Assembly (NCBI GenBank): GCA_902774045.1
Contig: CACYGW010000003.1
Span: forward strand, 78,354 to 142,353
Direction: 5' to 3'
Length of the DNA stretch: 64,000 nucleotides
Origin: an uncultured Bacteroidia bacterium
GTDB lineage: Bacteria; Bacteroidota; Bacteroidia; Bacteroidales; UBA932
Within the stretch, counting starts at the first letter, position 1, and each line of letters starts with the position of its first letter. This document shows positions 56,538 to 64,000 of this stretch, piece by piece. The position numbers and the translations under genes are program-made. A model generated the notes under the pieces. It saw only the letters and a list, made by a program, of their open reading frames with translations. It was not told the origin of the DNA and searched no databases.

Positions 56538-57689
56538 ATGGGAAAAAGGAGAATAGCAATCCTTGGGGCCACTGGCTCCATAGGCCGTCAGGCTCTGGAC
56601 GTCGTGTCCAGGCACAGGGATATGTTCGATGTAGAGTTGCTTTGCGCCAACGAGAACGTAGAGCAGCTTGCCCGTAGTGCAATAGAGTTCGACGCCAACG
56701 CCGCAGTAATCTGCAACGAGTCCAAATACCCCGCTCTTGCTGCTGCACTTTCCGGTACGGACGTAAAGGTGTTCGGCGGGATGAGCTCTGTAGAGTCCCT
56801 GGTTCAGGGAGATAACATAGACATAGTGCTAACCGCAATGGTGGGCTTCAGCGGTATGCTGCCTACCGTGGCGGCCATAAAGGCCGGTAAAACCATCGCC
56901 CTGGCAAATAAGGAAACTCTTGTGGCCGGAGGCGATTTCATAATGGACCTTGCCCGCAGGTACGGGGCAGCCATACTGCCCGTAGACTCGGAGCATTCCG
57001 CCATTTTCCAGTGCATAATGGGTGCTGCCGGCAACGGAATCAGGAAGATACTGCTTACCGGCTCCGGCGGCCCGTTCCGTACCTGGGAAAAAGAAGCCAT
57101 CGCCCAGGCAACATCGGCCCAGGCCCTAAGGCATCCCAACTGGTCGATGGGGGCAAAAATCACTATCGACTCGTCTACCCTTATGAATAAGGGATTCGAG
57201 ATGATAGAGGCCAAGTGGCTGTTCGAAATGGCCCCGGAGGACATAGAGGTTGTGATTCACCCGGAGTCGGTCATTCATTCCATGGTGGAGTATGCCGATG
57301 GTGCCGTGCTTGCGCAGATGGCCTGCCCGGATATGCGGGAGCCTATCCAGTTTGCGCTTTGCTTCCCTCACCGCCTTCCGCTGGACTCCAAGAGGCTGGA
57401 CTTCAAGGCTATGGGTAAGCTTACCTTCGAGGCCCCCGATATGGATAAGTTCCCTTGCCTGGCGCTTGCGTACGAGGCTGTCTCCCGCGGGGGAAACATT
57501 CCCTGCGCGATGAATGCGGCCAACGAGGTTGCGGTTGCGGCTTTTCTTAAAGATAAAATACATTTCTACGATATCCCGGCCCTGATTTCCAAGGCTATGG
57601 AAACAGTGCCTTTCGTTGCCAAGCCTTCGCTTGAGGATTTGGTGGATACTCACGAAGAGATTATGAAAAAGACAGGAGAGAGAGTATGA
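56538..57689 (+). CDS. dxr: 1-deoxy-D-xylulose-5-phosphate reductoisomerase
   Basis: 383 residues. NADPH-binding ILGATGSIGRQALDVV at the N-terminus; the metal and substrate region LPVDSEHSAIFQC and the MNAANEVAV motif. Second step of the MEP pathway (dxs at 12003). It begins directly after the preceding stop and overlaps rseP by 4 bases. Confidence 0.97.
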   Translation: MGKRRIAILGATGSIGRQALDVVSRHRDMFDVELLCANENVEQLARSAIEFDANAAVICNESKYPALAAALSGTDVKVFGGMSSVESLVQGDNIDIVLTAMVGFSGMLPTVAAIKAGKTIALANKETLVAGGDFIMDLARRYGAAILPVDSEHSAIFQCIMGAAGNGIRKILLTGSGGPFRTWEKEAIAQATSAQALRHPNWSMGAKITIDSSTLMNKGFEMIEAKWLFEMAPEDIEVVIHPESVIHSMVEYADGAVLAQMACPDMREPIQFALCFPHRLPLDSKRLDFKAMGKLTFEAPDMDKFPCLALAYEAVSRGGNIPCAMNAANEVAVAAFLKDKIHFYDIPALISKAMETVPFVAKPSLEDLVDTHEEIMKKTGERV

Positions 57690-59026
57690 ATCTGAGTCTG
57701 GTTAAATTTCTGCAGCTGCTTCTTGCGCTGTCTGTTCTTATTGCCGTTCACGAGGGAGGACATTTTTTCTTTGCCAAACTCTTCAAGATAAGGGTAGATA
57801 AGTTTTTCCTTTTTTTTGACATCGGAGGCCGCAAGCTCCTGAGTACCAAAACGGGATGGTTCTCACGGCTTTTCCCCTCGCTTAAGGACAAGCAGACAGA
57901 GTACGGAATTGGCTGGCTGCCGCTTGGCGGTTACTGCAAGATTTACGGAATGATAGACGAGTCTTTTGATACGTCCTACGTAGATATGCCGCCTTCTCCG
58001 GAGGAGTTCCGTTCCAAAAGGCCTTGGCAGAGGCTCCTGGTAATGGCGGGCGGGGTTCTCTTTAACCTTATCTTTGCCGTCCTTCTGGGTATTGTAAGCC
58101 TTAAGGTATGGGGAGACAAGTACGTGCCCAACAGCGAGTCTGCCATTTATGCCAGCCCGCTTGCAGAGGAGATGGGCTTCAGGACCGGGGATAGGATTCT
58201 TAGTCTGGACGACTATGTGCCCCGGGATTTCCTTTCCCTCCCGGCCGATATTGCAAGGCGAAACGTACATAAGGCCGTAGTGCTAAGGGACGGAGACACC
58301 GTATCTGTATACATCGACCGTAGTTATATTGGCCGATTGTTACAGACCGAATCTTTCTTTGACCTGGCCCTGCCGTTTATGATTGATACAATCCCTCCCT
58401 TCTCTCCCAATTATGGCGCTGGGTTCCTGAAGGGGGACAGGATTATTGGCGTGGATACGGTAGAAACAGAGTTTTTCCAGGATACCAGGGCCTTCTTCCT
58501 TGAGCATCCTTCTGCCAGGATGACCGCCCGGGTTATTCGCGGGGCCGATACTATCTCTGTCCCGGTTAGGACAGACAGCAGTGGAAGGGCTCATATCTAC
58601 GCTTCCTTAGATGTTGTAAAGCAGGAGCAGTATTCTCTTCTGGAGAGCGTTCCGGCAGGTTTTTCCAAAACCATCAGCATAATTAAAGATTACCTGAGGG
58701 ATCTTCGTATGCTGGCAACTCCTTCTACCGGGGCTTACAAGTCTATGGGTAGTTTTATTACGATGGCCGGGGCTATGCCGGTTAGTTGGGATTGGGAACG
58801 ATTTTTGCGGATAACAACCTTGCTGTCGGTGATTCTTGCCATAATGAATCTTTTGCCTATTCCGGCATTGGACGGCGGGCATATCGCTTTTGTGCTGTTC
58901 GAGATGGTTACGGGCAGGAAGCCCAGCGACAGGTTTTTGATGGTCGCCCAGATTGTAGGCCTTATCCTTTTGATGCTGCTTATGCTTCTGGCTTGTGGGA
59001 ATGACATTTCACGATTAATAAGATAA
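57686..59026 (+). CDS. rseP: RIP metalloprotease RseP (site-2 protease)
   Basis: 446 residues. HEGGH (H22-H26) in the first membrane helix, a PDZ domain in the periplasmic middle part, and LDGGH in the third membrane region give the intramembrane zinc site. It cleaves anti-sigma factors and signal-peptide remnants within the membrane. The FecR-like protein at 60709 has no membrane anchor in its sequence beyond a signal peptide, so it is not an obvious substrate. Confidence 0.95.
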   Translation: MNLSLVKFLQLLLALSVLIAVHEGGHFFFAKLFKIRVDKFFLFFDIGGRKLLSTKTGWFSRLFPSLKDKQTEYGIGWLPLGGYCKIYGMIDESFDTSYVDMPPSPEEFRSKRPWQRLLVMAGGVLFNLIFAVLLGIVSLKVWGDKYVPNSESAIYASPLAEEMGFRTGDRILSLDDYVPRDFLSLPADIARRNVHKAVVLRDGDTVSVYIDRSYIGRLLQTESFFDLALPFMIDTIPPFSPNYGAGFLKGDRIIGVDTVETEFFQDTRAFFLEHPSARMTARVIRGADTISVPVRTDSSGRAHIYASLDVVKQEQYSLLESVPAGFSKTISIIKDYLRDLRMLATPSTGAYKSMGSFITMAGAMPVSWDWERFLRITTLLSVILAIMNLLPIPALDGGHIAFVLFEMVTGRKPSDRFLMVAQIVGLILLMLLMLLACGNDISRLIR

Positions 59027-59030
59027 TACT

Positions 59031-60035
59031 ATGGGACGTTTGTTTGCAAAATTTTTCATGGCTGCCGCGCTCGTATGTGCAGTTTCTTGCAGCGGCGGCA
59101 AGGCCCTTCTGCCTAACATAAGCGGAAAGGCCGGAGAGATTGTCGTAGTCATAGACCGCGATAATTGGCAGGGAAGTCTTGGGAATGCTGTTCGTGACAT
59201 TCTTGGCGGAGACTGCCCCTATCTTCCCATAAGAGAGCCGTATTTTACTCTCTCCAATGTTACTCCTAATGGCTTTGCGGATATTTTTAAAGTGCATCGT
59301 AACATTATCATTTTCAACATCAATCCTCAGAATCAGAGAGAAGAGGTTGCTTTTGTAAACGATGCCTGGGCTCAGCCGCAGTGCGTGGTGCAGATAAGCG
59401 CTTTTACAAAGGAGAATGCTCTTTCCTTGCTTGTGGACAATCAGGAAAGAATAGTGTCGGCCATAGAGCAGGCAGAGCGTGACAGGATAATCCGTAACTG
59501 TATCAAGTACGAGAATCTTTCTGCCAGCGCCGCTGTAACCGAGATGGTAGGTGGCTCGCCTCACTTCCTTGACGGTTATCAGGTGCTTAAGAATACCGGA
59601 GATTTTATCTGGATTGCATATAATACAGCATCAATACTAAAAGATATTCTTGTCTATAAGTATCCTGCCATAGGCAACGAGAAAGACTTCGATATGAGGG
59701 AACTCATCAATAACAGGAATCGTTTCCTGCAGGAGAATGTTCCCAGCAGTGCAGAGGGTAGCTATATGATTACGGACGAGTCCATTATGGCTCCTACCCT
59801 GGAGTACATCAAGTTCCGCGGACGCCAGTTTGCACAGATGCGTGGCTGGTGGGAGGTGCACGGCGGATGGATGGGAGGCCCCTTCGTTACTCATTCCTTC
59901 TACAGCAAGGATGGCAAGAGCATAATAGTGCTGGATGCCTTTGTTCACGCACCTTCTGTGGATAAGCGTCAGCACCTAAGAGAGGTAGAATCTATTATTT
60001 ATTCTTTTGATTGGGCAAAGGGAAATGAAGATTAA
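59031..60035 (+). CDS. DUF4837 family lipoprotein
   Basis: 334 residues. Lipoprotein signal with lipobox AVSC followed by SGGKA. GKAGEIVVVIDRDNWQGSLG matches the start of DUF4837 proteins of Bacteroidota, whose function is unknown. It lies 4 nt after rseP, in the pseudo-M23, dxr, rseP unit. Confidence 0.85.
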   Translation: MGRLFAKFFMAAALVCAVSCSGGKALLPNISGKAGEIVVVIDRDNWQGSLGNAVRDILGGDCPYLPIREPYFTLSNVTPNGFADIFKVHRNIIIFNINPQNQREEVAFVNDAWAQPQCVVQISAFTKENALSLLVDNQERIVSAIEQAERDRIIRNCIKYENLSASAAVTEMVGGSPHFLDGYQVLKNTGDFIWIAYNTASILKDILVYKYPAIGNEKDFDMRELINNRNRFLQENVPSSAEGSYMITDESIMAPTLEYIKFRGRQFAQMRGWWEVHGGWMGGPFVTHSFYSKDGKSIIVLDAFVHAPSVDKRQHLREVESIIYSFDWAKGNED

Positions 60036-60041
60036 AAATAT

Positions 60042-60072
60042 TTTGCAGAATTGATAATTTTATCTACCTTTG
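60042..60072 (+). promoter_or_regulatory. Promoter of tRNA-Glu/rpsT
   Basis: TTTG (60042-60045), 19 nt, TACCTTTG (60065-60072), a full consensus match, 38 nt before the tRNA. The leader contains a small hairpin AAACGC/GCGTTT (60084-60099). Confidence 0.88.
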
Positions 60073-60110
60073 CAATCCCTAAGAAACGCCCTTGCGTTTT
60101 TGGGGCGGAC

Positions 60111-60182
60111 GGTGGGTTCGTATAACGGTTAGTACTCGGGATTTTCATTCCCGCAATAGGAGTTCGATTCTCCTACCCACTA
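60111..60182 (+). tRNA. tRNA-Glu (anticodon TTC)
   Basis: Acceptor GGTGGGT/ACCCACT with one G-U pair, anticodon loop TTTTCAT, T loop TTCGATT, discriminator A. CCA is not encoded. No terminator separates it from rpsT, 22 nt downstream. Confidence 0.95.
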
Positions 60183-60204
60183 CTAAATATAAAAAATAAA
60201 AATT

Positions 60205-60459
60205 ATGGCAAATAACGCATCTGCACAAAAGTGCATTCGCCAAAGCGAGAGGCACAGATTGCATAATAAGTACTATGCAAAAACAACAAGGAACGCCATC
60301 AGGGCCATCCGTACTACCACAGACAAGAAGGCAGCTCAGGAGAACGCCCCCAAGGTTTATTCAATGATTGATAAGCTTGCAAAGATTGGTGTTATCCACA
60401 AGAACAAAGCTGCTAACCTCAAGAGTGGAATTGCAGTATATATCAATAAGCTTGCTTAA
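60205..60459 (+). CDS. rpsT: 30S ribosomal protein S20
   Basis: 84 residues, the standard S20 length, Lys/Arg-rich helices ([20 protein letters not shown]). Binds 16S rRNA early in 30S assembly. Probably cotranscribed with tRNA-Glu and ended by the hairpin at 60474-60503. Confidence 0.96.
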   Translation: MANNASAQKCIRQSERHRLHNKYYAKTTRNAIRAIRTTTDKKAAQENAPKVYSMIDKLAKIGVIHKNKAANLKSGIAVYINKLA

Positions 60460-60473
60460 GCTTTAGAGATTAG

Positions 60474-60503
60474 AGAACTGCTTCCCGGGCAGTTCTTTTT
60501 TTT
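60474..60503 (+). terminator. Terminator of tRNA-Glu/rpsT
   Basis: Stem AGAACTGC/GCAGTTCT with a 7-nt loop, followed by seven T residues. Confidence 0.93.
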
Positions 60504-60507
60504 GGAG

Positions 60508-60583
60508 CGGGATGTAGCGCAGTTGGTAGCGTACTACGTTCGGGACGTAGGGGTCGTCCGTTCGAGTCGGATCATCCCGACCA
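60508..60583 (+). tRNA. tRNA-Pro (anticodon CGG)
   Basis: Acceptor CGGGATG/CATCCCG, anticodon stem CTACG/CGTAG with loop TTCGGGA, discriminator A. The 3' CCA is encoded (60581-60583). Confidence 0.95.
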
Positions 60584-60584
60584 A

Positions 60585-60617
60585 AAGCCAGCCAGGTTTT
60601 ACCCGGCTGGCTTTTTT
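60585..60617 (+). terminator. Terminator of tRNA-Pro
   Basis: Stem AGCCAGCC/GGCTGGCT, 11-nt loop, then T6. Confidence 0.93.
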
Positions 60618-60619
60618 AG

Positions 60620-60661
60620 TTGTCATTTCGAGCGAAGCCCGTAGGGCTGAGTCGAGAAATC
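60620..60661. repeat. Dispersed palindromic intergenic repeat
   Basis: A 42-nt element beginning TTGTCATTTCGAGCGAAG and ending TCGAGAAATC, with an inner AGCCC/GGGCT hairpin. Elements of this type are scattered in intergenic DNA of many bacterial genomes, usually downstream of tRNA genes or operons. Only one copy is in the window, so dispersal is inferred from recollection of the motif. Confidence 0.6.
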
Positions 60662-60708
60662 ATTATTTGAATAAAATTTTTTATATTAGCGGAACTAAAA
60701 AACTGAAT

Positions 60709-62352
60709 ATGAAAAAATTATCTCTTTTATTTCTTACAATCGCGTTGATAATGCCGTGGGCAGAGATAGTATCTTATGCTCAAAATAACGGAGAACACGG
60801 AACAATAACTACGCTCAACAACAATGTGAAACTTAGTTATGAAATCCAAGGAGCCATTGTCAAAAACAAGACGTATGAGCAAGATGGGCATCGTGTGGTT
60901 TATGAATGCGATGTGGAGGACGGAACCAGAATTACGGTATCGGCCAGCATCGTGTCTGCTCCCGCCGGCATAGAAGAAGTATATATCTATCATTTTTTTA
61001 GAGAAGGGTATAGAACCGCCATCAAGTCTAGGGAAAAGGGCAAGGCAACTATCACATATAGGCTAAGTGACACCGAGAGCAAAGAATCGTCCGGAATGGA
61101 GACAAGCATTGCCGCATATGGCGCTTCTTCCGGGACTACCATAACAATTCTCTGGAATGTAATTAAATCCACCTCTTCAGGAACGTCCTCCTCTTCTTCA
61201 TCTTCCTCCTCCTCCTCTTCTACCCCCACTGAAATGTGCAACTGCGATGAAGAGCCCAGTCACGACAGGATAGACAGCGGGATAAGATTCAATGAACTTT
61301 GGGGAGAGGTATCCCTACGTCCTAAATGGGAATATGACGATGCCTATGAATATGCAGAGTACGACACCATAATATGTGAATGCGACCTCATAAGAACAAA
61401 AGAAGACTCCGGATGCGTTCTGGGTGTTGGCGCGTATGGACGATTCGAAATGAAAGAAGAAAGCAAACTCTTAATTCATACGCAAACTCCACGTGTTACC
61501 AAACTTGAGATGATAGCCGGATCATTTTGGGGCAATTTCACTAAACTGGTACAGGGAAAGAGCCTGGAGCTTGAAATGTCCCATCACGTTCTTGGAATTA
61601 AGGGCACAATAGTGGGCTTCGAGGAAAAGAATGGCGTTTCCAAGTGTTATCTCTTTGCCGGAAAGGTTGAGGCCAAAAGCAAAAAGACCGGCAAGAAGAC
61701 AATGCTTAAGCCAGGCCAAATGTGCAGCACCGGTTCCGGCGGAAACGTAGCCGTTTCTCAATTTGACATAGAGAAAATGGCCAAGAAGTTTGGCATCCCT
61801 ATGTCGGAGATTAACAATCACTACTCCAACTCCGGGAACTCCGGAAGTTCCTCAACTTCTACTACAGCCTCCAAGCAGCGATATACCAAGAAATATGGTA
61901 CTGTAAAATACAAGGTTACCGAAGGCCAGAAAACCGGAGAAATGACCAGATGGTTCGACAACTATGGTTCTCTTGAGCGCCGTCATTTCAAGATGAAGCC
62001 GGCATCAGAGCCTTCGCTCTACCTGGTAATTGGCGATATCTCCTACACCCTGGACACCAAGAAAAAAACGGCGTCTCTGGCCAAGGACGCAGAACTGAAT
62101 TTCCGCAACCTTACAACCCCGCTTATGAAACGCCTGAAGCTAAAAAAGAGCGGCACCGGAAAGATTCTGGACAAATCCTGCACAATATACTCTAACAGCA
62201 CTATGCAGTTCTACGTATGGGAGGGCGTAGTCCTTAAAAAGGTACAGACGGTCAAAGGCGTAAAGACCGTCATAGAGGCCACTTCCATAGACCTTAAAAC
62301 AGTTCCCGTATCATCAAACTTCAAACTGCCCGCCGGATATTCAACTAAATAG
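60709..62352 (+). CDS. Secreted FecR-like domain protein
   Basis: 547 residues from the ATG at 60709 (MKKLSLLFLTIALIMPWAEI), chosen because the upstream extension would cover tRNA-Pro and its terminator. Signal peptide to about SYAQ; an N-terminal beta-rich domain (30-150); a Ser-rich linker (about 155-175) followed by CNC; a FecR-like domain (about 190-360) with HHVLGIKGTIVGFEE and YLFAGKVEAKSKKTGKK; and a second Ser/Thr linker before a C-terminal domain of unknown type. Unlike classical FecR anti-sigma factors it has no HTH and no internal membrane helix. A TPR-HTH regulator gene follows after 25 nt. Confidence 0.78.
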   Translation: MKKLSLLFLTIALIMPWAEIVSYAQNNGEHGTITTLNNNVKLSYEIQGAIVKNKTYEQDGHRVVYECDVEDGTRITVSASIVSAPAGIEEVYIYHFFREGYRTAIKSREKGKATITYRLSDTESKESSGMETSIAAYGASSGTTITILWNVIKSTSSGTSSSSSSSSSSSSTPTEMCNCDEEPSHDRIDSGIRFNELWGEVSLRPKWEYDDAYEYAEYDTIICECDLIRTKEDSGCVLGVGAYGRFEMKEESKLLIHTQTPRVTKLEMIAGSFWGNFTKLVQGKSLELEMSHHVLGIKGTIVGFEEKNGVSKCYLFAGKVEAKSKKTGKKTMLKPGQMCSTGSGGNVAVSQFDIEKMAKKFGIPMSEINNHYSNSGNSGSSSTSTTASKQRYTKKYGTVKYKVTEGQKTGEMTRWFDNYGSLERRHFKMKPASEPSLYLVIGDISYTLDTKKKTASLAKDAELNFRNLTTPLMKRLKLKKSGTGKILDKSCTIYSNSTMQFYVWEGVVLKKVQTVKGVKTVIEATSIDLKTVPVSSNFKLPAGYSTK

Positions 62353-62377
62353 TATCCATAAATAGCAGGCGCAGAGT

Positions 62378-64000
62378 ATGAAAGCTTTTCCAAGAATAAG
62401 TCTTGTCATCTGTTGCGTTTTAGCAACAGGTGTGGCTTGCGAGAATACACAAATAACAAACCAACTGGACGATATAGATGGCTATATAATCCAGAAGCCA
62501 GACAGCGCACTTGCAGAACTCAGAAGCATAGACACGTTGGCTCTGAATTCCAAGTCCCTTCGCGCCCATTACTCATTGCTTATGGCGATGGCTCTGGACA
62601 AGAACTACATAGATACCACAAACATTGCAGTTATACAGCCTGCATTGGATTATTACGAACATCACGGCAACGTAGACCAGAAACTCCGCACTTACTATTA
62701 CCTTGGCCGAATCCAGCATAACGCAAAAAACAGTACGGAAGCAATCCGCGCTTTTACTGTTGCGTTTGATTTGTTTGACAAATCAAACGATTTGACATAT
62801 AAAAAGATGACTTGCAGCGCCCTGGGTCTTGAATATTCTGGCTCCTATGATTCAGAAGAAGCATTAAAATACACCCTTAAGACTTTTGATTATGCTTGCC
62901 AGCAGAACGACAGTATAGGACGATGGAAGGTTACAGCCAGATTGGCGATGTATTATCATAATTATCGAGACGACGCAAAATCCGACAGTCTTTTCAAGGT
63001 TTATATGCAGGCTCCGATATACGATACTGCTATTTATGCTAAAAATCTTTTGCAGTATGCAAAAGTGCTTGCAATCAAAAAACCAATTCCTGAGCCGGAG
63101 AGAAGCATTGAAATCTTCAAGACCTCCAGAAATAAATATCGCGGAAAGCCAACTATAGAAGATTATTTCATACATGCGTATGCCTTAGAAAAAGCCGGCA
63201 GACGAGAAGAATCGGAAAAACTACTGGGAAAGTTAAGTAAGTACACAATCAATTCGCATACAAATCAAGCGTTGGCAGACTGGTGCTATAAAATCAATAA
63301 GCACAAAGGTAATTATAAAGAAGCCCTCAGGTACTTTGAATACGCTCTTAAAGGACAGGATTCAATTATAATAAGCAAGTGTCGCCAGTCCTTGGAGAGA
63401 GCACGCAGCAGTTATTACGAAGAAAAGGCAAAAGGTGTATCTCTAAACCTTATAAAAGAGCGACAAGAAAAGGTGATAACTCTCTTTGCAGCCATCATTA
63501 TTATTATCGGAATAATATGGGCTTTCTATCTAAGGAGGAAGAGATGGATAAGCAGAATAGAGCAAATAGAATCCCTAAAATCCGATATGACCATTCTTCA
63601 ACAGAAGTATTTGATTAACAATAAAAAACAATTCAGAGTTTTACATAATTTATGCGCATCCTATCTTGAGCCCTCTGCCAAGAGAAAACAAGATAAGATC
63701 TATGATGAGATTAAAAAAAGTTTAACCGAACTGATTGTAAATGACACTATTCCGTCAAAAGCAGAATTAATAGTTAATGAAGAATTTAACAACATAATGT
63801 CTAAGTTAAGGCAGGATTGCCCAGGCCACAGCGAAGAATCATACCGGCTTTATTCTTTTCTGTTTATGGACTTCTCCTTAAAAACCATTTCCATTATTCT
63901 TGGGGTTTCCCCCGAATCAGTAAGAACAAGGAAGTACCGATTGAAACAGGAAATTCTAAGTAAAAATTCCCCGTTCAAAGAGACCTATTTAGCCCTTCTG
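62378..64000 (+). CDS. TPR-membrane-HTH transcriptional regulator (3' end cut by the window)
   Basis: At least 541 codons with no stop before the right edge. Lipoprotein-like or signal N-terminus (ATGVAC), a periplasmic TPR region (about residues 40-340), one transmembrane helix (about 372-392), a coiled coil, then a C-terminal HTH with KTISIILGVSPESVRTRKYR. This layout is common in Bacteroidota regulators that sense outside and bind DNA inside. It is 25 nt downstream of the FecR-like gene and probably acts with it. The ligand is unknown. Confidence 0.82.
   Translation, partial: MKAFPRISLVICCVLATGVACENTQITNQLDDIDGYIIQKPDSALAELRSIDTLALNSKSLRAHYSLLMAMALDKNYIDTTNIAVIQPALDYYEHHGNVDQKLRTYYYLGRIQHNAKNSTEAIRAFTVAFDLFDKSNDLTYKKMTCSALGLEYSGSYDSEEALKYTLKTFDYACQQNDSIGRWKVTARLAMYYHNYRDDAKSDSLFKVYMQAPIYDTAIYAKNLLQYAKVLAIKKPIPEPERSIEIFKTSRNKYRGKPTIEDYFIHAYALEKAGRREESEKLLGKLSKYTINSHTNQALADWCYKINKHKGNYKEALRYFEYALKGQDSIIISKCRQSLERARSSYYEEKAKGVSLNLIKERQEKVITLFAAIIIIIGIIWAFYLRRKRWISRIEQIESLKSDMTILQQKYLINNKKQFRVLHNLCASYLEPSAKRKQDKIYDEIKKSLTELIVNDTIPSKAELIVNEEFNNIMSKLRQDCPGHSEESYRLYSFLFMDFSLKTISIILGVSPESVRTRKYRLKQEILSKNSPFKETYLALL

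Noticed and set aside
60502..60708. N-terminal extension of the FecR-like gene
   Set aside because: It would translate through tRNA-Pro, its terminator and the intergenic repeat; the ATG at 60709 gives a proper signal peptide.

Overview
The window is a stretch of chromosome from a member of the Bacteroidota, most probably the order Bacteroidales. Four things point there: promoters of the Bacteroidota type (TTTG, a spacer of about 19-20 nt, then TAnnTTTG); the OmpH pair; BamD followed directly by the Bacteroidota form of RNA polymerase omega; and a DUF4837 lipoprotein, a DUF4906-like surface lipoprotein and a TPR-membrane-HTH regulator. Eight tRNA genes and 50 protein genes are supported. I see no IS element, prophage, CRISPR array or rRNA. 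Genes are packed tightly, and no stretch above 300 bases lacks a gene.

Region 1 (1-12014, minus strand) is the core gene-expression superoperon. In order of transcription it runs tRNA-Thr(TGT), tRNA-Tyr, tRNA-Gly, tRNA-Thr(GGT), tuf, tRNA-Trp, secE, nusG, rplK, rplA, rplJ, rplL, rpoB, rpoC, with rpoC running off the left edge. A consensus promoter lies just upstream. Hairpins follow tuf and separate rplL from rpoB. Region 2 (12003-24248) holds dxs, a tandem pair of MFS transporters, a zinc-ribbon membrane protein, a small lipoprotein, an operon of LEA-like lipoprotein, SPOR protein, rpoN and cls, then miaB and upp.

Region 3 (24272-33719) has a large DUF4906-type surface lipoprotein downstream of radC. 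Beside it is a C4-dicarboxylate/amino-acid cluster: a carboxyltransferase of the pyruvate carboxylase/oxaloacetate decarboxylase family whose C-terminal biotinyl-like domain has lost its lysine, a Dcu transporter, a secreted asparaginase and an outer-membrane porin. Region 4 (33727-46231) holds tRNA-His, a Fur-family regulator, trxB, bamD, rpoZ, recN, a LysM/periplasmic-binding-fold protein, pdxJ, nadK, uppS, bamA and two OmpH-family genes. This is mostly envelope biogenesis and cofactor supply.

Region 5 (46322-52195) holds gdhA and the most striking gene of the window: a 994-residue fusion of a DASS (SLC13-like) anion transporter with a dipeptidyl-peptidase III-like (M49) domain. All three zinc ligands of the peptidase domain are replaced, so it looks like a pseudopeptidase tethered to a transporter. 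An outer-membrane porin gene follows 5 nt later. Region 6 (52206-60035) has the ruvX-def-phosphohexomutase-M23 operon facing a pseudo-M23, dxr, rseP, DUF4837 operon. Region 7 (60042-64000) has tRNA-Glu with rpsT, tRNA-Pro, a dispersed palindromic repeat, a secreted FecR-like protein and a TPR-membrane-HTH regulator that runs off the right edge.

The MEP isoprenoid pathway is represented by dxs and dxr, and uppS uses its products. The bam genes, two OmpH chaperones, RseP and several M23/LysM proteins serve the envelope. Several genes place the -7 promoter element only 5-7 nt before the start codon, which predicts leaderless mRNAs.
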